A stretch of DNA of 64,000 nt from Amoebophrya sp. A120 (lineage: Eukaryota; Sar; Dinophyceae; Syndiniales; Amoebophryaceae). Where the stretch lies: positions 1-64,000 of the forward strand of contig CAJINV010000008.1 of assembly GCA_905178155.1 (NCBI GenBank), in the 5' to 3' direction. Position 1 is the stretch's first letter; the number at the start of each line of letters is the position of its first letter. Positions 35,401 through 47,268 of this stretch are shown here, piece after piece. The notes beneath the pieces were generated by a model, which searched no databases, was not told the origin of the DNA, and saw only the letters and a program-made list of their open reading frames with translations. Made by a program: the position numbers and the translations under genes.

Positions 35401-38400
35401 GGGCTCGGGATTCTCGATCACCGTTTTACCGTCAGGGACCAAAGGCGCTTCCGGTTCTTTCGAAGCCGCAGCCGGGGCGATTCGTGTGTCTTTCTTGTCT
35501 TCACCAGTACAACTAGCTGCCCGGGGCGCAGGTCCTGCGGAAGTAGATTGTAGTTCCGCTACAGCAGCAGCCTTTTTCGCCTGCGACTCCACCTGAGCAA
35601 CCGCCTCTGCAGTTCCGACTTCCTTCTTCGCCGCCACGGGTACTGCGAATGGAGCAAGTCCAGTTGCACCACTAGTACTTGGGGACTTTTTCTCTTCTTG
35701 ATGCTGCTTATCTTGGTCCTCTTGGGTTTTCTTGACTACTGGTTGAAGCGCATTTGGCTTTGCTTCTGCAGGCTGTACTCCTTTTTTGGTGATCTCGCTG
35801 TTCAAGGCACTATGAAGTGCAGACGGTGATGGCAGCTTCTGCTTGTCGATCGCACCTGTCTGCAGCAGCTGAGGGCCTTGTTGAACAGGACCCGCTGCCA
35901 TCAGCGGCGCTGGCGCAACTGCTTTTGATCGTTGTCCTCCTTGCAGCACCTGCTCCTTCTGTAGTTTATTCTGTTGTTCGGTTATTTTCGCTGCGTTGAG
36001 ATTCTTGACTGCGGAAGCTGCAACGCACGCTCCAGAAGTCGCTGCGGCACTGACTGTCATCTTCGCAGTGAGTCCGGCTTTATTTTCACCGGGAGCAGGC
36101 GCCGGACCAAAGACAGGTGCAGGTGACGGACCCTCCACGACAGGCGCAGGTGCCGTGGCAACTACCCCAGGAGCGGGAGGCGCCGGAACGACCATTGGAC
36201 CAGCCGCGTTTATTCCAGTCTTGCCTTTTCCGCCAATGCCAATAGACGCGCTAACAAGGTTGACTCTGTTGCCAACGGAAACCAAAGGGCGGGCACTAGT
36301 CGATGCAGCAGGTGCGAGTATGGGTTTTTTTCCTGCGGAGCCGGCGTTTTTGCTCGAGATAAATTGGTCAGAGGAATCGTCGTCGCTCGAAGAAGAACCC
36401 GACGCACTATGCAAAAGAAAAAACCGCAGACGCGGCACTGCGACTTTCATGTTGGAAGAGCTAGAGCACTTCGCTGAAGCTGCATCATCGGGAGCTGCAT
36501 AATTCGAAAAAAATACAGTAGCAGAGAGAGTGACAGCTGCAGTTCTCCTCCTTCACCGGTATAAAAAATGTAAACATGCGGCGCCTTACTGTTGCATGAA
36601 CTCGTTACAGAATCTTGTGGGATCATTACAGAATCCAAAGCAGTTGTAGCAGAACTAGTAGAACTGCCATAATTTTTCTATAACTAGCTCCTGCCCATAT
36701 GCTCATGCGAAGCAGCCGCGGTGCATTGTCCACGGTAATCACAAAGGGTGTTTGCTGCCATATGAGTCGCTACCGGAATTCTCCGCATTCTGTGGCTGTG
36801 GGCCTTGAATCAGAGCCGGAGCTTGTTTTTGTGGCGGTCCTTGTTCGGTGATCGGTGGCTGAGCAGGGATGGTTGCTTTTTGCGCAGCAGGTGCGGTCAC
36901 GCTGTTGTTCTGCCGAGTGCCAACTGCAGCTCGGGGGCCCAGTGGAGCTGCTTTAGCAAACTGTGGCTGGCCAATTCCGCCGGTTTGTTGGCCCCCGCCA
37001 ACCTGGGTCTTGTTCTGGGCCACCTGTTTCTGTGCGCCGGCAGCTTCACCGTCGCTTTCAGACGATGAAATCAAGTCCTCATCGCGGTCGGGATTGTCAT
37101 TTCGCGAGTCCCGGGCACGGTGCGATGTACTAGTTGGCAGGTTGGTGGAATTGCTCACCGCCGGATTATTTTTCGTCTCCTGGTGACCAGTCGAGGACGC
37201 CATTCCAGTATCGGTCTTCCCCGTGGAGCCGCGCCCAACAGGGGACCGCGATTTGTCATTTTGTTTTTGGTTGGTCTTGGCGGCGATTGGGGACCGCCCC
37301 CCTCCCTTTCGTTCGCGGGAGTCGGTGATGATGCGGGCCTTCCGATCGGCGCGCACGGATCGCGCTCGTGTCATCTGCCGCGGCGCATCTAGCCATTGCT
37401 TTCCGCTTCCCTTATTCATCAATGCGCCATCTTTCTTACTTCCCGGGACAAAAGCAGGCCGCTGGATAACGTCCGACCCAGCATCGGATCCCACCTGCTG
37501 TCCGTCTCCATCGCCTTTACTCAGACTGTTTGGGGACCCCCGCAACGTCTGCTGGCACTGCGCTCGGGTCCGCAGCGCTACCGCCCTGGTGCCGAAAGTA
37601 CAGCCATCAGCCCGCTCCTTATCCTTCCGTGCCTGTTGCGCGGCATGATCTTCCGAGGCTGAGCCAGAAGATCCCACTCGTGGCAACACCGGTGGTCCGA
37701 CGTGGGGATTTTGGTACTGCCCGGGCGCACCTCCACTGGCGGCGTTGGATTGGGTCTGTTGCGCAACATCAAGTCCTACATTTGCATCTTGCTGCGAAGC
37801 TGCGGTTGTAGTAGGAGCATGAATAGTACCACCTGTGGAAGTTGTAGCGCTTGTCGCCGGAAAAACGCGACTAGCACCAGCACCGACGGCGCTCTGTTGA
37901 TTCAAGGCAGCTGCTGCGGCGTCCATCGCTGCCTCGGCTTCTTTTCCATCGTCATCTGAGGACGAAGAATCGTCCGAAGACGAAGAACTGGACGACGAGC
38001 TGCCGTTTTCCTGCACTTTCTGTCCGCGGTCCTTGTTGCCTTCATCCGCCCCGACGGGGGCGCGTTCGCCAAAATTTCCCGGTCCTCGCGTTCCTGTGCC
38101 TTCTTTCGGCGATGCCCCACGACTTCTGCTTCCGCTTTCACCGACGGGGCTGTCCTTGGGGGACGACCCTTCGGCCCTGTCTTCTTCCTCGATAACGAAA
38201 GTCCGCACCGGCTTCCCATTTTTGTCGAGCCTGCCGTTGGAATTTTTACGAGGACCAACGTTGTTCCTGTCGGTCCCTGAGCGTCGACCACGACTTGTGC
38301 TCCGTCGTTTCGAACCGCGACCGTGAGAATCACTAGAACGATCACGAGAGAAGGCCGCATCTGGTGCTCGCCGTTGTTCACGCGAGTCCAACCGGGCACC

Positions 38401-41400
38401 GCGTTCTCCGCGCCTCTGCGCACCAGCCTTGACATTGTCACGCCCAGCACCTACGCGTCCAGGAGAAGACTTCCCATCTCGGCGGCGATCTCGCTCTCGA
38501 CTCATACGTTGTGGTCCACCGTCACGCTCCCGGTTAGAAGAAGTATTTTGATTGCTATTGAAGCGACCTCCACCTCTTCCAGGACGAGAATTGGACCTCT
38601 TCTTGTTCCTTGGACTCGCCGCGACGTCCCTCCCGCCCCCTCTGTGATCCTTGCGATGATCTCGTGCGCGGTTATTTTCACCGGGCGGGGGAGACTTTGA
38701 CTGAGTTCTTTGATTCATCATGCGATCACGAAAGCCGCCACGCGTTCCGTCATTGCGCATTTGTACACTGTTGTTGCGATTAAAAGTATTTTTGTGCTCC
38801 ATGTTGGTTCCTCCCCCCCGTCGATCCCGAGAGTCCGCTTTGTTGCGCTGGTCCTTTCGGCCGCCTCGATCGCGACCACCACGAGCATTTTGTGACAACA
38901 TGCCGTTTTGTTTATTCGCGCCCCGATCTCGGGACGAAGTAGCGCGCGGACTGCGGCTCCGGCTGCGCCGCGGCGGGGCGGCCAAGGTTTTACGACGTCC
39001 ACCTCCGCCATAGTTATTGCTCATTCCACCTCCACCGAGAGTTTTACGCCGGTTGCCGCCACGGCCGCGAGGAAAACTGTCATCCCGGTCGGATTGCTGT
39101 TCCCTGGACCTATTACGCTGGTTCCGAGCCTCGTTACTCAGGCTTCGCTGTCCAAACCGCCGACGCGGCGAGGCGTCGCGGCGTTGCTGGTGGTGCGCGC
39201 CGCCGTGGTTCATCTTCTTGCCCCGCTGTTGTACCCCGGAAGCAGAGTATCACAGAGACAAAACCATTTATATATCACAAAAAACTATGCGGGAAATCAA
39301 TCTGTCATCGGCCGCCGCCGCGGCGACCCGATCGTGGGCCGTTTCTGGTGTGGTCGTGCAGGGGCGGCTTATTTCAGCACTGTGTTATGATATTGTAGAC
39401 TTACAGTTACATCACTTAGAGTTAGATTTGCCTTTGCATAATTTACAAATGTGATTTTAGGTTTTTTCTGTTGGGTACAAAGTTGCGTTGGTTTTGACCA
39501 CGCTGGTGTTGTAAAGCGTTGTTGCGGCCCCGCGGGGGCCCTCGGCCAAAACTGGCTCCTCCAAAGGGTCGCGGAATCACGCTTGCCTCGGCCTCGCCAA
39601 AGTCTTGGCTGATGCCGAGACTGCTGCTCCGACTGTGGTGGTCATCTTCGTCTTCATCGTCCTCCCGGTGTTCATCGTCGTCAGATCTCCGTTGTTCTTC
39701 TCCACCTTCCCGGCTATCATCGTCGTCGCTGTGCTGGCCCCCGCCCCCGCGCCGGTCATGATCCTTCTCGAAATCCACTTTTCGCACCTTGTTCCGGCGC
39801 TTGGCGCCGTCGGTACTTTCCGCCCCGTAGTAGTCTTGCACCGAAGGAGAAGATTCCCCCCTGCCTGCAGGAGAGGACCGCTTGTTTTTCGCATCAAACG
39901 GAGAAAAGTGGGCTGCCGAATGTCTCCTCTTGTTCATATTCTTATCGCGGTCCGCGTCCGAGTGCGAGCTGTGGCGGTCCTTGCTTGTACCGACGACTAT
40001 CTGCACTTTCTTCTTTGTCCCGTTGCCCAAATTTTTGGCCTCAACATCGGAAGATTCAGTGTCGTTGTTGTTGGTCCTGCTCCTCCTTGGGAAAGGCGAC
40101 CCGCACCTCCGATTGTTCTGCTGTTCACCTTGATCATGTCCCTCTGCCGCACGCTGATTTTCCGGCTTCCTCAGAATGCTGGTTTTATTCTTTGCGCCCC
40201 CACTGCGGTCATCAAGATGATTTACTTCATCTTCATCATCTTTCTTGTCCTCGTCGTGCTCACTTTCCTCGGAAGAGGAGAGACTTTGATTCTCGCTTGA
40301 ATTATCCTCAGAAGCAGAGCGGTTCGCGTCATCTTGTTCTGGCGCCTCCTTCTTGTTCTGTTCCTCGTCTACGTGGTCATCCTCATCCTTCGCGTCGGCC
40401 AGCGCAGGCTGATCGACCGGCGCTGAAGATTCGGCGGCCTTTTTTGCTGAGCCCGCGATCTCTTGGGCATTCTCTTGAACGACCTCCTGAGCAGCTTCCT
40501 TATCCTTTTTCGTCTTCTGCGCTGCGTCATCATCCTCGGCGCCGGATGGGCCGGCGCTTTCCTCAACGTTGGTCTGTTTTGTAGTAGTCTTCGCGACTCC
40601 ATCTACCACGGACGAATGCGGAGGAGTTACCGTCACAGGACTGTTTAGAGTTGTTTATTTTTGTGTATTCGCTGCCAATGGAATTTATTTTCATTAGATT
40701 CTTCGAAATCAAAATGTTAAAAGTCATGAAATAGAAATCGATTCTCTGTGGCATTGCCTAAGTACTTCGTTGCAGCAACCAGAGACACCAAGAAAAATTT
40801 TTTTACACGAGAATCCACTTCCGACGTAATGATGCAAATCCAAAAACAAAATGTTTTCTTGAAATTGAACAAAAGAGCTGTAGCTGGCTTTGGTTTTTGA
40901 AAGATCTGCTGAATATTGAAATTGAAGATAGACTCAAAATAATGAAAACGAACCTGCTCTGTTGGATTTGCGCGGCCGTGTGTTTTTTGTTCGCAGATGC
41001 TGCCGGCTCTGCTTGTTCCGCAACGCCGACGCTTTCCTGCTTCTGCTTGTTCTGAACAAGAACCTCCTCGTGGGGCGCTTCAGATAACAAGACTGGAGTG
41101 ATAAATTGCGTGGCCGCAAGGGACGTCGAGCCTGTACTCGCTGCAGCAGCAACCGGGATCGGAGCTCCGGAAGCAGGAGTGCCTGCAGTCGAAGAAGCCA
41201 ACACCGGGTGAAAAGTGGACGATAACTGCGCAACTGGCGTGGCCGCCGTAGTACTCGAGGAACAAGCTGCCGCGCCACCGACTACACCTAGTTGATGTAC
41301 ACTTTGGTGCTGGGTTGTAGTAGTTTGCTGCAACTCTACCTTCAACAGCTCGTCGATCACCGCGACTCGTTGGTTACCCAACGAAATTTTCTGGTCCTTG

Positions 41401-41504
41401 AGTTCCTCGAGAAACTTAATTTTCTGGTCCTTGAGTTCCTCGAGAAACTTGTCCTGCGAATTGATCGCGAGCAGCTTCTGCTCCAACAATTTTTTCACGT
41501 CCAT
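32459..41504 (-). CDS. Giant disordered, RS/RG- and Gly/Asn-rich protein (about 2,523 aa)
   Basis: Six exons chain in frame: 41504-40954, 40640-39479, 39225-36743, 36406-33911, 33662-33025 and 32700-32459 (7,572 nt). The five donors/acceptors outside the introner are GT-AG with matching phases, which argues for one gene rather than five. Regions in order: a coiled coil (1-60, MDVKKLLEQKLLAINSQDKF) with a duplicated 11-residue unit; a Ser/Ala/Thr stretch; an acidic-basic segment (ESEHDEDKKDDEDE); a long Arg-rich part with RS, RG and DR dipeptides (PRRSRSRSPRATSSRDRG, about 575-1000); an Ala/Pro/Lys-rich part (1400-2230); and a Gln/Gly/Asn prion-like C-terminus (NMQQQQMHQQYHGNNN, then RGG/NN repeats). 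No folded catalytic domain seen. The composition suggests a nuclear RNP or condensate scaffold; that is inference. Confidence 0.75.
32706..33024. mobile_element. Family B introner (319 bp) in the giant gene
   Basis: Diverged ends TATGCATTGAAAATATGTCT and inverted CTCAGACACATTTGCAAATG...TGATA. Flanking AGCC (32701-32704 and 33025-33028, one extra C on the left). Removal gives GNHGG-YAGGGGNNN in frame within the Gly/Asn-rich tail. Longest and most diverged family B copy, so perhaps the oldest intact one. Confidence 0.82.
41385..41450 (-). repeat. Perfect 33-bp tandem duplication in coding sequence
   Basis: Copies 41385-41417 and 41418-41450 are identical and encode two copies of an 11-residue coiled-coil unit (KFLEELKDQKI). 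Eleven residues is three heptad-compatible turns, so the coil could be extended without breaking it. Identity at all bases suggests recent origin. Confidence 0.93.
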
Positions 41505-42644
41505 CTTGTCCTCCTATCTTTATCTATACCCAATACACGACTGGCACAGAGTTGTTGTCAACAACCGTTCAGTATTGAAAGACGACCGATGAAACAAGAA
41601 AACTTTTATAACATGTTTACAGATTGTATTCACGAAAACCAAAAGTAGGCCGAATACAACTTCTTTCTACTTCAATGTGTACAATAACTACTGGAGAGCC
41701 AACACATTTAGGTCAACATCAAGATCAACGGTTGTTCAACAGAAAATAAGACTCTTGCGGATGCAAAATTCTCAGCCCTACATTTTTTTGCTTTGAACAT
41801 GATAAAAGTTTGGTTCATCGTTTGTTGTTCAGATACAGGCTCGTTACTCTTCAGATTTCGACATTATTGAAAAAATTGGGTGAAAAGTTCGTATTACGGA
41901 CGAGTAGGGAGGTAAAACATACACCGGTCTTCATTAGAGCACATCCAGAAAATCGAAATCATGTCGAATGACGGCGGCAACATGTAGATGTTCCATGTTC
42001 GACTGAAGAACTAGGGAAAAGCTTCTTCGTGATTGTTTGTGTTTTAGTTTTGCGTCATCATGTAGGTACTAGCTACGATAGATTTGTTAGTCGGTGGAAG
42101 TGGATCATATCTTACCAACCAAACATCATGACGTGTCTTCTTTTCGTCTTTGAGGGGAACAAAGTTACGATGTTTACGAGGACTCGGTCGAAGTTAGCTC
42201 AGGCAATCTACTGCCCAACCATCTGAAGCAGTGCATTTTTTTTTTATATTTCTACGTCCCAAGATGCTGACGCAGTGTTGCCTGTATCCAATTACGCTTG
42301 TGTACATTTGTTTGAAAAGAGCTGCAGCATGTACTTCTTATTCTTCGTTCTGGGTGGATGACTTTCTCATAGCATGGCCATGGCTAGCCCTAGCGAACGC
42401 GATCGTGCGAATGCGATGTTGCATAGCAGGAGCCAGCTAGCATAGCCACAATGTACTTATTTTCTCTAGAGCACTTAAGTGGGTAACTTCAACTTGAGGG
42501 AATAAGTGGTAAGACCAAAAACAAAAATTATGCGTAGGGTAGACGCCCTTTATCTTTATGCCTGCTAGATCGATTCTTCACCGAAACAAGAATAACAATG
42601 TGAAATCACAAGAACTACTGGTTCGACTTTTTTAGATTTGGATC
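41505..42644. other. Intergenic region, AT-rich
   Basis: No supported gene. Contains the 5' flank of the giant gene and the 3' flank of the cysteine-rich gene; only short open frames. Confidence 0.5.
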
Positions 42645-43886
42645 CTACAAGACGCTCTTGCTGGGAAGAAACGAGAATGCCACGGCTCCGATGAGATGCG
42701 CAAGAATAAGAAAAACTACCATAATGCTCGGGGTACGAGCTAACCCACTGGTTCTAACCGCACTGCTGACGTCATGGCCCGGGACTTGTTTGGACTCGAG
42801 GGCCTCCTGTTCCATCTTTTTGGTCTGCTCGCAGCAGGCCGCTGAACAGCTTGTCGACGTCGAGGAAGCAAAATCTAAAGTTGGGGAAGTGGATGAAGAT
42901 GATGCTCCTCCGCCTCCTGTGTTCACACCCGACGAGGAAGTTGATGCACCACCGCCCACTTCCCCTCTGTTTGCTGTCACACCATTCTCTTCTTCGGGGT
43001 AGCAGGTCACGGAGTAGAAGCGATTGTACGCCGCTCGGCGGCAACCGAGGTCCTCCTTTCCGGTGTGCCGCGATGCCGTCGCCGCGTTTTTTCCGCCGCA
43101 GTCCACGGTGTCGGGGTAGTAAGTGTACCAGGCGTGCGTGAGTCCACAAGTGGTGAGCTTCTTCGAGGACTTCATGGTCTCCGGAAAACAGGTGTCGTCG
43201 ATCCTACCTCGCGCCTCCACCGTGGTCGGAACGCGGCAGTTTGCGTCGAAAAACTCCCGGTAGACCCAGCTCCCCCGCAGCAGCACGGGTTCCAAGCCGC
43301 CGTGCTGCTCTGCGCCGTTGTGCAGGTGGTCGGCGGAGGGATGGGTTTTCTCCTTTTCTCGCTCCTCCAACTGCTTCCAGGTTGCGCACTGGCAGATCGC
43401 ATCGTCCGTAAAGCGAAATTCGTACGCGCACCCGCGGCTGCGGCCGTCGGCGGCGCACGAGTTCGCGAGATCGTCGTAGGCGTCGGTGCAATGGAGGCCG
43501 AAGGAGTGACAAAAATCGTTGCAGGTGTGGGCCACGGTCGCCGAATAGGCCCACTTCGACACCGCGCGGCAGTTCCCGCAGTAGATCTTGGCTCGCTCGC
43601 TGCCGAAGAGGTCCGCAGTGCACTCGGTGACGTTCAGTTTTGCCGGTGTAGTCGTGCTCGTGGTCGGCGTGGTGATCTCGAGCGGGCCTTTAAGCGGGTA
43701 TGCTGCGCCACCAGCACCAGCAGCTGTTCCCGCGGACGTGGACGACGCGCTGGCTGACGGGCCGCCACCTCCGGCACTGCCCCCCGAGACAAAATGAAGG
43801 AAGCGAGCGTGGTCAGGACGGAGCGCGGCTGCGGTAAAAAGCGCCCGCAATACCGACGAAGAACGGGGCGAGCGGATCTTCACCAT
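42645..43886 (-). CDS. Cysteine-rich secreted or type I membrane protein
   Basis: Single exon, 413 residues, from ATG 43886 to TAG/TAA-type stop at 42645. The N-terminus is basic then moderately hydrophobic (SVLRALFTAAALRP), a possible signal peptide. A Gly/Ala/Ser/Thr spacer (40-80) is followed by a cysteine-rich ectodomain (about 87-310): CTADLFGSERAKIYCGNC, AHTCNDFCHSFGLHCTDAYD, NSCAADGRSRGCAYEF, TDDAICQC, then further paired cysteines (DANCRVPT, DTCFPE, TTCGLTHAW, VDCGGKN, LGCRRAAY, VTCYPEE). A Ser/Gly linker and a C-terminal hydrophobic helix (IMVVFLILAHLIGAVAFSF) end the protein. The C-x3-C-x4-GL-x-C...D-x-IC-x-C arrangement looks like a small disulphide module repeated in alveolate surface proteins, but I cannot name a family. 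Likely at the cell surface. Confidence 0.8.
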   Translation of the reverse strand: MVKIRSPRSSSVLRALFTAAALRPDHARFLHFVSGGSAGGGGPSASASSTSAGTAAGAGGAAYPLKGPLEITTPTTSTTTPAKLNVTECTADLFGSERAKIYCGNCRAVSKWAYSATVAHTCNDFCHSFGLHCTDAYDDLANSCAADGRSRGCAYEFRFTDDAICQCATWKQLEEREKEKTHPSADHLHNGAEQHGGLEPVLLRGSWVYREFFDANCRVPTTVEARGRIDDTCFPETMKSSKKLTTCGLTHAWYTYYPDTVDCGGKNAATASRHTGKEDLGCRRAAYNRFYSVTCYPEEENGVTANRGEVGGGASTSSSGVNTGGGGASSSSTSPTLDFASSTSTSCSAACCEQTKKMEQEALESKQVPGHDVSSAVRTSGLARTPSIMVVFLILAHLIGAVAFSFLPSKSVL

Positions 43887-45597
43887 AGTAAAAAACTTCG
43901 ACTCTGCGATATCGTTCCTCCTACATCTACTTTACCAACATCACCAACAAGCAAAAAGTAACCGATTATAATTGACTATCTCTATCTCTATGTTGACACG
44001 TGCAACGCTTCTTGTTGATGTTTCATCCTGCAAGCTCTTTCCTTACGAAGTCGTGTTCTTTACCGTGCTTCAAGAACTTCCTGAGGAGGGGGATTTTGAT
44101 GGTCTGGTGGTCCATGACCATGTAGGTACTAGGGCTACAAGTCGGGCGCGGGTGTATACTTACTAACTTGATGTTCGTCGGGGTTGGTGGTGGTCCTACA
44201 TACTCTACACATATGGGTCCTGCGAAAATGATATCTGAGACTACATTGGCTGGACGATGTTGCTCCGCTAGGTGCGAGATGGAGAAAAAAAACAGAATAC
44301 GAAGGACAAGCATGTAGTTTCGTTTGTTTCTTCTTCTTCAGGTTGTGATGAAGTTGAGCAAAAAACGAGGTGGACGACCGACGATTGGCTGGACACGATT
44401 TGTGATTCGCGCTTCACGTCGCACGACATCCTCTGCATACATCGTGTACGACACGTATCGATTTTGAAACGTCCGCGCTGCGGGCACGATGCTGAAAAAA
44501 ATGTATCTGTATGATGCATGCGCACTCACGTTTTTCTTTTATTTGTTTGGACTAATCATATGGAGCAATTCGAGGTTTTTCTCATGGAACTAAAGGAACG
44601 AACACTGAAGGGACCGGGCGCTGAAGTTGTTTTATTTTGTCTTTCCTTTTTCATTTTGTTGTTATCCTGTCAATCCAGCGTTTGCCTTCTGATTGGGTGC
44701 GACACGACCGTCATCAATTGCAATTCGTATTCGAAATAAAACCGCGATAGAGAATACAATCAATGTAAATGTTTGAAGAGCGAAGAAGTTTGGCCGGGGT
44801 TCTTGTCTGAGATGTTTCAGTGTGCTGTGCATGTGGTATACTAACTAGGTTTACTTTACTGCATGTGCTGCTTCTAGATAGTGCGCCGAGCTCGAAGCTA
44901 GATGGACGTGCCTTGATCTATCTCTTGTCAAGTACTATCGCTGCGCGATCTGTAGCAGCTGCGCTCCTTGCACACGCAAGGGGAAGATCTTCCATAGTTT
45001 GCGCAGGAGGCGATGTGTGTCAACACAAGTCAATTGATGTGGCTCAAGGTTTACTTCGCTAAATTTTTTATTGATCGCGTTAATATCAATTGTGCCTAAA
45101 AACTTCTAAAAAAACTGCCATTGGTATTTACAAACGATCCCCATGGAAAAAATGCATGTGAGTATCTGTCCCTTTCTTGTAGATTTACGTTATGATCTAT
45201 GAAGAATCTTCTGCAAGAAGTGAAGATACAATACTGCTTAAGCGTGATCTACTGCGCTCCATCGCGTAGTTGCTCCTATACAAAGCACTAAGTTCCACAA
45301 ATTTATTCAGATGACTATGGTATAAAAGTGAATCTAGCGGCGCTTCTACGCCCCGCATTCTAAACATGGTGTTCTAAGCCAACAATCAATGATTGGACAA
45401 TCAGATTCTCGCAAACGAGCTCGCGGCGCCTTCTTCCGACAAACCTCCAACTTGCTCATCTGCTGCTCGGGAGGGAGCAATAACTGCTCTGACCTCGTCG
45501 TCAACCATGGCATCATTGCTGCCAAATACGTCGCCAAGACGGTAAGAAGTAGCAGTGCTGGGGCTTGATGTGAGAGCGTTGTGTCGTCCTCGTCCTC
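43887..45597. other. Intergenic region, AT-rich
   Basis: No gene supported on either strand; short open frames lack domains. The 45285-45597 part is probably 3' UTR of the coiled-coil gene. Confidence 0.5.
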
Positions 45598-47268
45598 CTA
45601 GTCATACTCCGCTCGCACCACAGATTTGTCAACCGGTTCTCTGCTACGAAAGGGGATGATCAGCCTTGGTTTTTTGTTGATCCTCCCAACTGCATCTTGA
45701 TCTTCGCACCGATCTTTCTCGCTTGCCTTGCACGCTGACGCTGTGTTCGTCCCTTCTTGCGCAGTTTCTTCCAGTGGCGGCGCGGCAGTTGCAGCGCGCT
45801 TGCGACAAAAGCTGGCATCCGCATCCCGCTTTATCTTCGCGGACGTGAGATAGAGATCGGCAACTTCTGGTGCATTTTTAGGTTGACCAGCAGTCCCCTT
45901 CGCTTCAATACCGTGTGACAGGAGTGTACTAGTACTAGATGCTCCAGCCGAGTCAGCTTCTTTCCTGTACGAATTTTCTAGCGCGGGTCTCTCCAGCGCC
46001 GCAACTACACTTTTGCTTTTGCTAACTGGGGCAGCGGCCGCGGTAGTTCGGCTTGCAGACTTAGATTGCGAATAAATAAGTGATCGGACGATGTGACATA
46101 CGCTTTTGTCCTTGTCGTCCACTTCGGCAGCGGCTCGAGTGGCAGTTTGTACAGCAGCGACTTCTGGTGCGGGAAACGAATTGAATTCCGCGTTTGCTTC
46201 ATCACTTTCGTCATTATCTAGGCCACCAGCTTCTCCACGAGCTGATATGCGATCTTCGTGCACGAGCGTGCCGACGCCGACTACAGGAGCGTCTGCTGCG
46301 AAAGGATTACTGCCAGGTCGCTGACGCTGTAAAGCCTTTCCGCACAGGTCGCGGGCCGCCACCTTTTGAAGTAGACCCGTTTCCGATGGCAGTGAACGCT
46401 GCGCCAGCTGCTCGTGGCTACGTTGTGGGCACGATCCGCCCGACTGGCTTCTTTGTGCGCTTTCGACATTCTGGGTCCCGCGGATATTGTCCTCTCCCTC
46501 TGCGTCGTCGTTTACTTCATCCAGCTGCGATGGTGTTTGAAGTCCAGTATGACAGCAGGCCTTCGTGTTTTCTTGTCGTCGTTCCCCTCCCGAGCTGCCG
46601 TGAAGATTCTGTTCGCCCCCGCCTATTTCTAGTCCGCGAAACCAGGGGTCTACTTGCACGTCCAGCTCTGATATCTCCACATCGTCACCGCTCTGCCTGC
46701 TGCTCAGCCTATGATCACCTGCAGCAGAATGGTCTTTTTGCGTGTCTTTGAAAAGTCCGGACTTATCTTCCGCCTCAACCTCAAACCCTTGTCCACCTCG
46801 TCCCAAGACCCGGGAGAATATGTCGTTTTGCAGCGCGGTAATGAGTTTCGCCACTGTAATTGGTATCTCGGGTATTTCTGTCTCCACGATAGTTTGCAAC
46901 TCAATCAGACGAGACTCCTGCTGGGCGACAAGCTTCTCCAGATCCTCCTTCTCCCTTTTCAGTTCGTCAAGCTTGTGCTTGTTGCTTGTTCGATTCTTTT
47001 GCTCGAGGTCCAAGGTTTTGTCCCGCAAAGTCGCAACTTCTTGGCGCAGAGCAGCGTTGTCCTGCTCCATGCGCTTTTCCCTCTGCTTGCGAGCTTCTTC
47101 CAGCTTTCTCTGCAGCGCTGCCACCTCATCATCAGCATCCTCATCAGGGAAGTTTCGGCCTAAAGTATCAACAGCGTCCCCGAATAAGGGGTCTTCTCCG
47201 ATGGACGGCAACACAACTCCAGGCTCCTCCTCTTCCCGATGATCACCCTGCTGTACATACGCGGTCAT
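45598..47268 (-). CDS. Coiled-coil protein, function unknown
   Basis: Single exon, 556 residues, from ATG 47268 (MTAYVQQGDHREEEEPG). A strong coiled coil occupies about 45-130: EVAALQRKLEEARKQREKRM, ALRQEVATLRDKTLDLEQKN, KREKEDLEKLVAQQESRLIE. The rest is low-complexity Ser/Ala/Glu/Gln with no domain. Near the C-terminus is a basic patch (RINKKPRLIIPFRSRE) that could be a nuclear localisation signal. No introns or introners, unlike most neighbours. Could be a structural or scaffold protein; nothing more specific can be read. Confidence 0.75.
   Translation of the reverse strand: MTAYVQQGDHREEEEPGVVLPSIGEDPLFGDAVDTLGRNFPDEDADDEVAALQRKLEEARKQREKRMEQDNAALRQEVATLRDKTLDLEQKNRTSNKHKLDELKREKEDLEKLVAQQESRLIELQTIVETEIPEIPITVAKLITALQNDIFSRVLGRGGQGFEVEAEDKSGLFKDTQKDHSAAGDHRLSSRQSGDDVEISELDVQVDPWFRGLEIGGGEQNLHGSSGGERRQENTKACCHTGLQTPSQLDEVNDDAEGEDNIRGTQNVESAQRSQSGGSCPQRSHEQLAQRSLPSETGLLQKVAARDLCGKALQRQRPGSNPFAADAPVVGVGTLVHEDRISARGEAGGLDNDESDEANAEFNSFPAPEVAAVQTATRAAAEVDDKDKSVCHIVRSLIYSQSKSASRTTAAAAPVSKSKSVVAALERPALENSYRKEADSAGASSTSTLLSHGIEAKGTAGQPKNAPEVADLYLTSAKIKRDADASFCRKRAATAAPPLEETAQEGTNTASACKASEKDRCEDQDAVGRINKKPRLIIPFRSREPVDKSVVRAEYD

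Noticed and set aside
32459-41504. Five separate low-complexity genes
   Set aside because: Several of the apparent starts are not ATG or follow acceptor sites, and splice phases match at each join, giving one frame across all exons.
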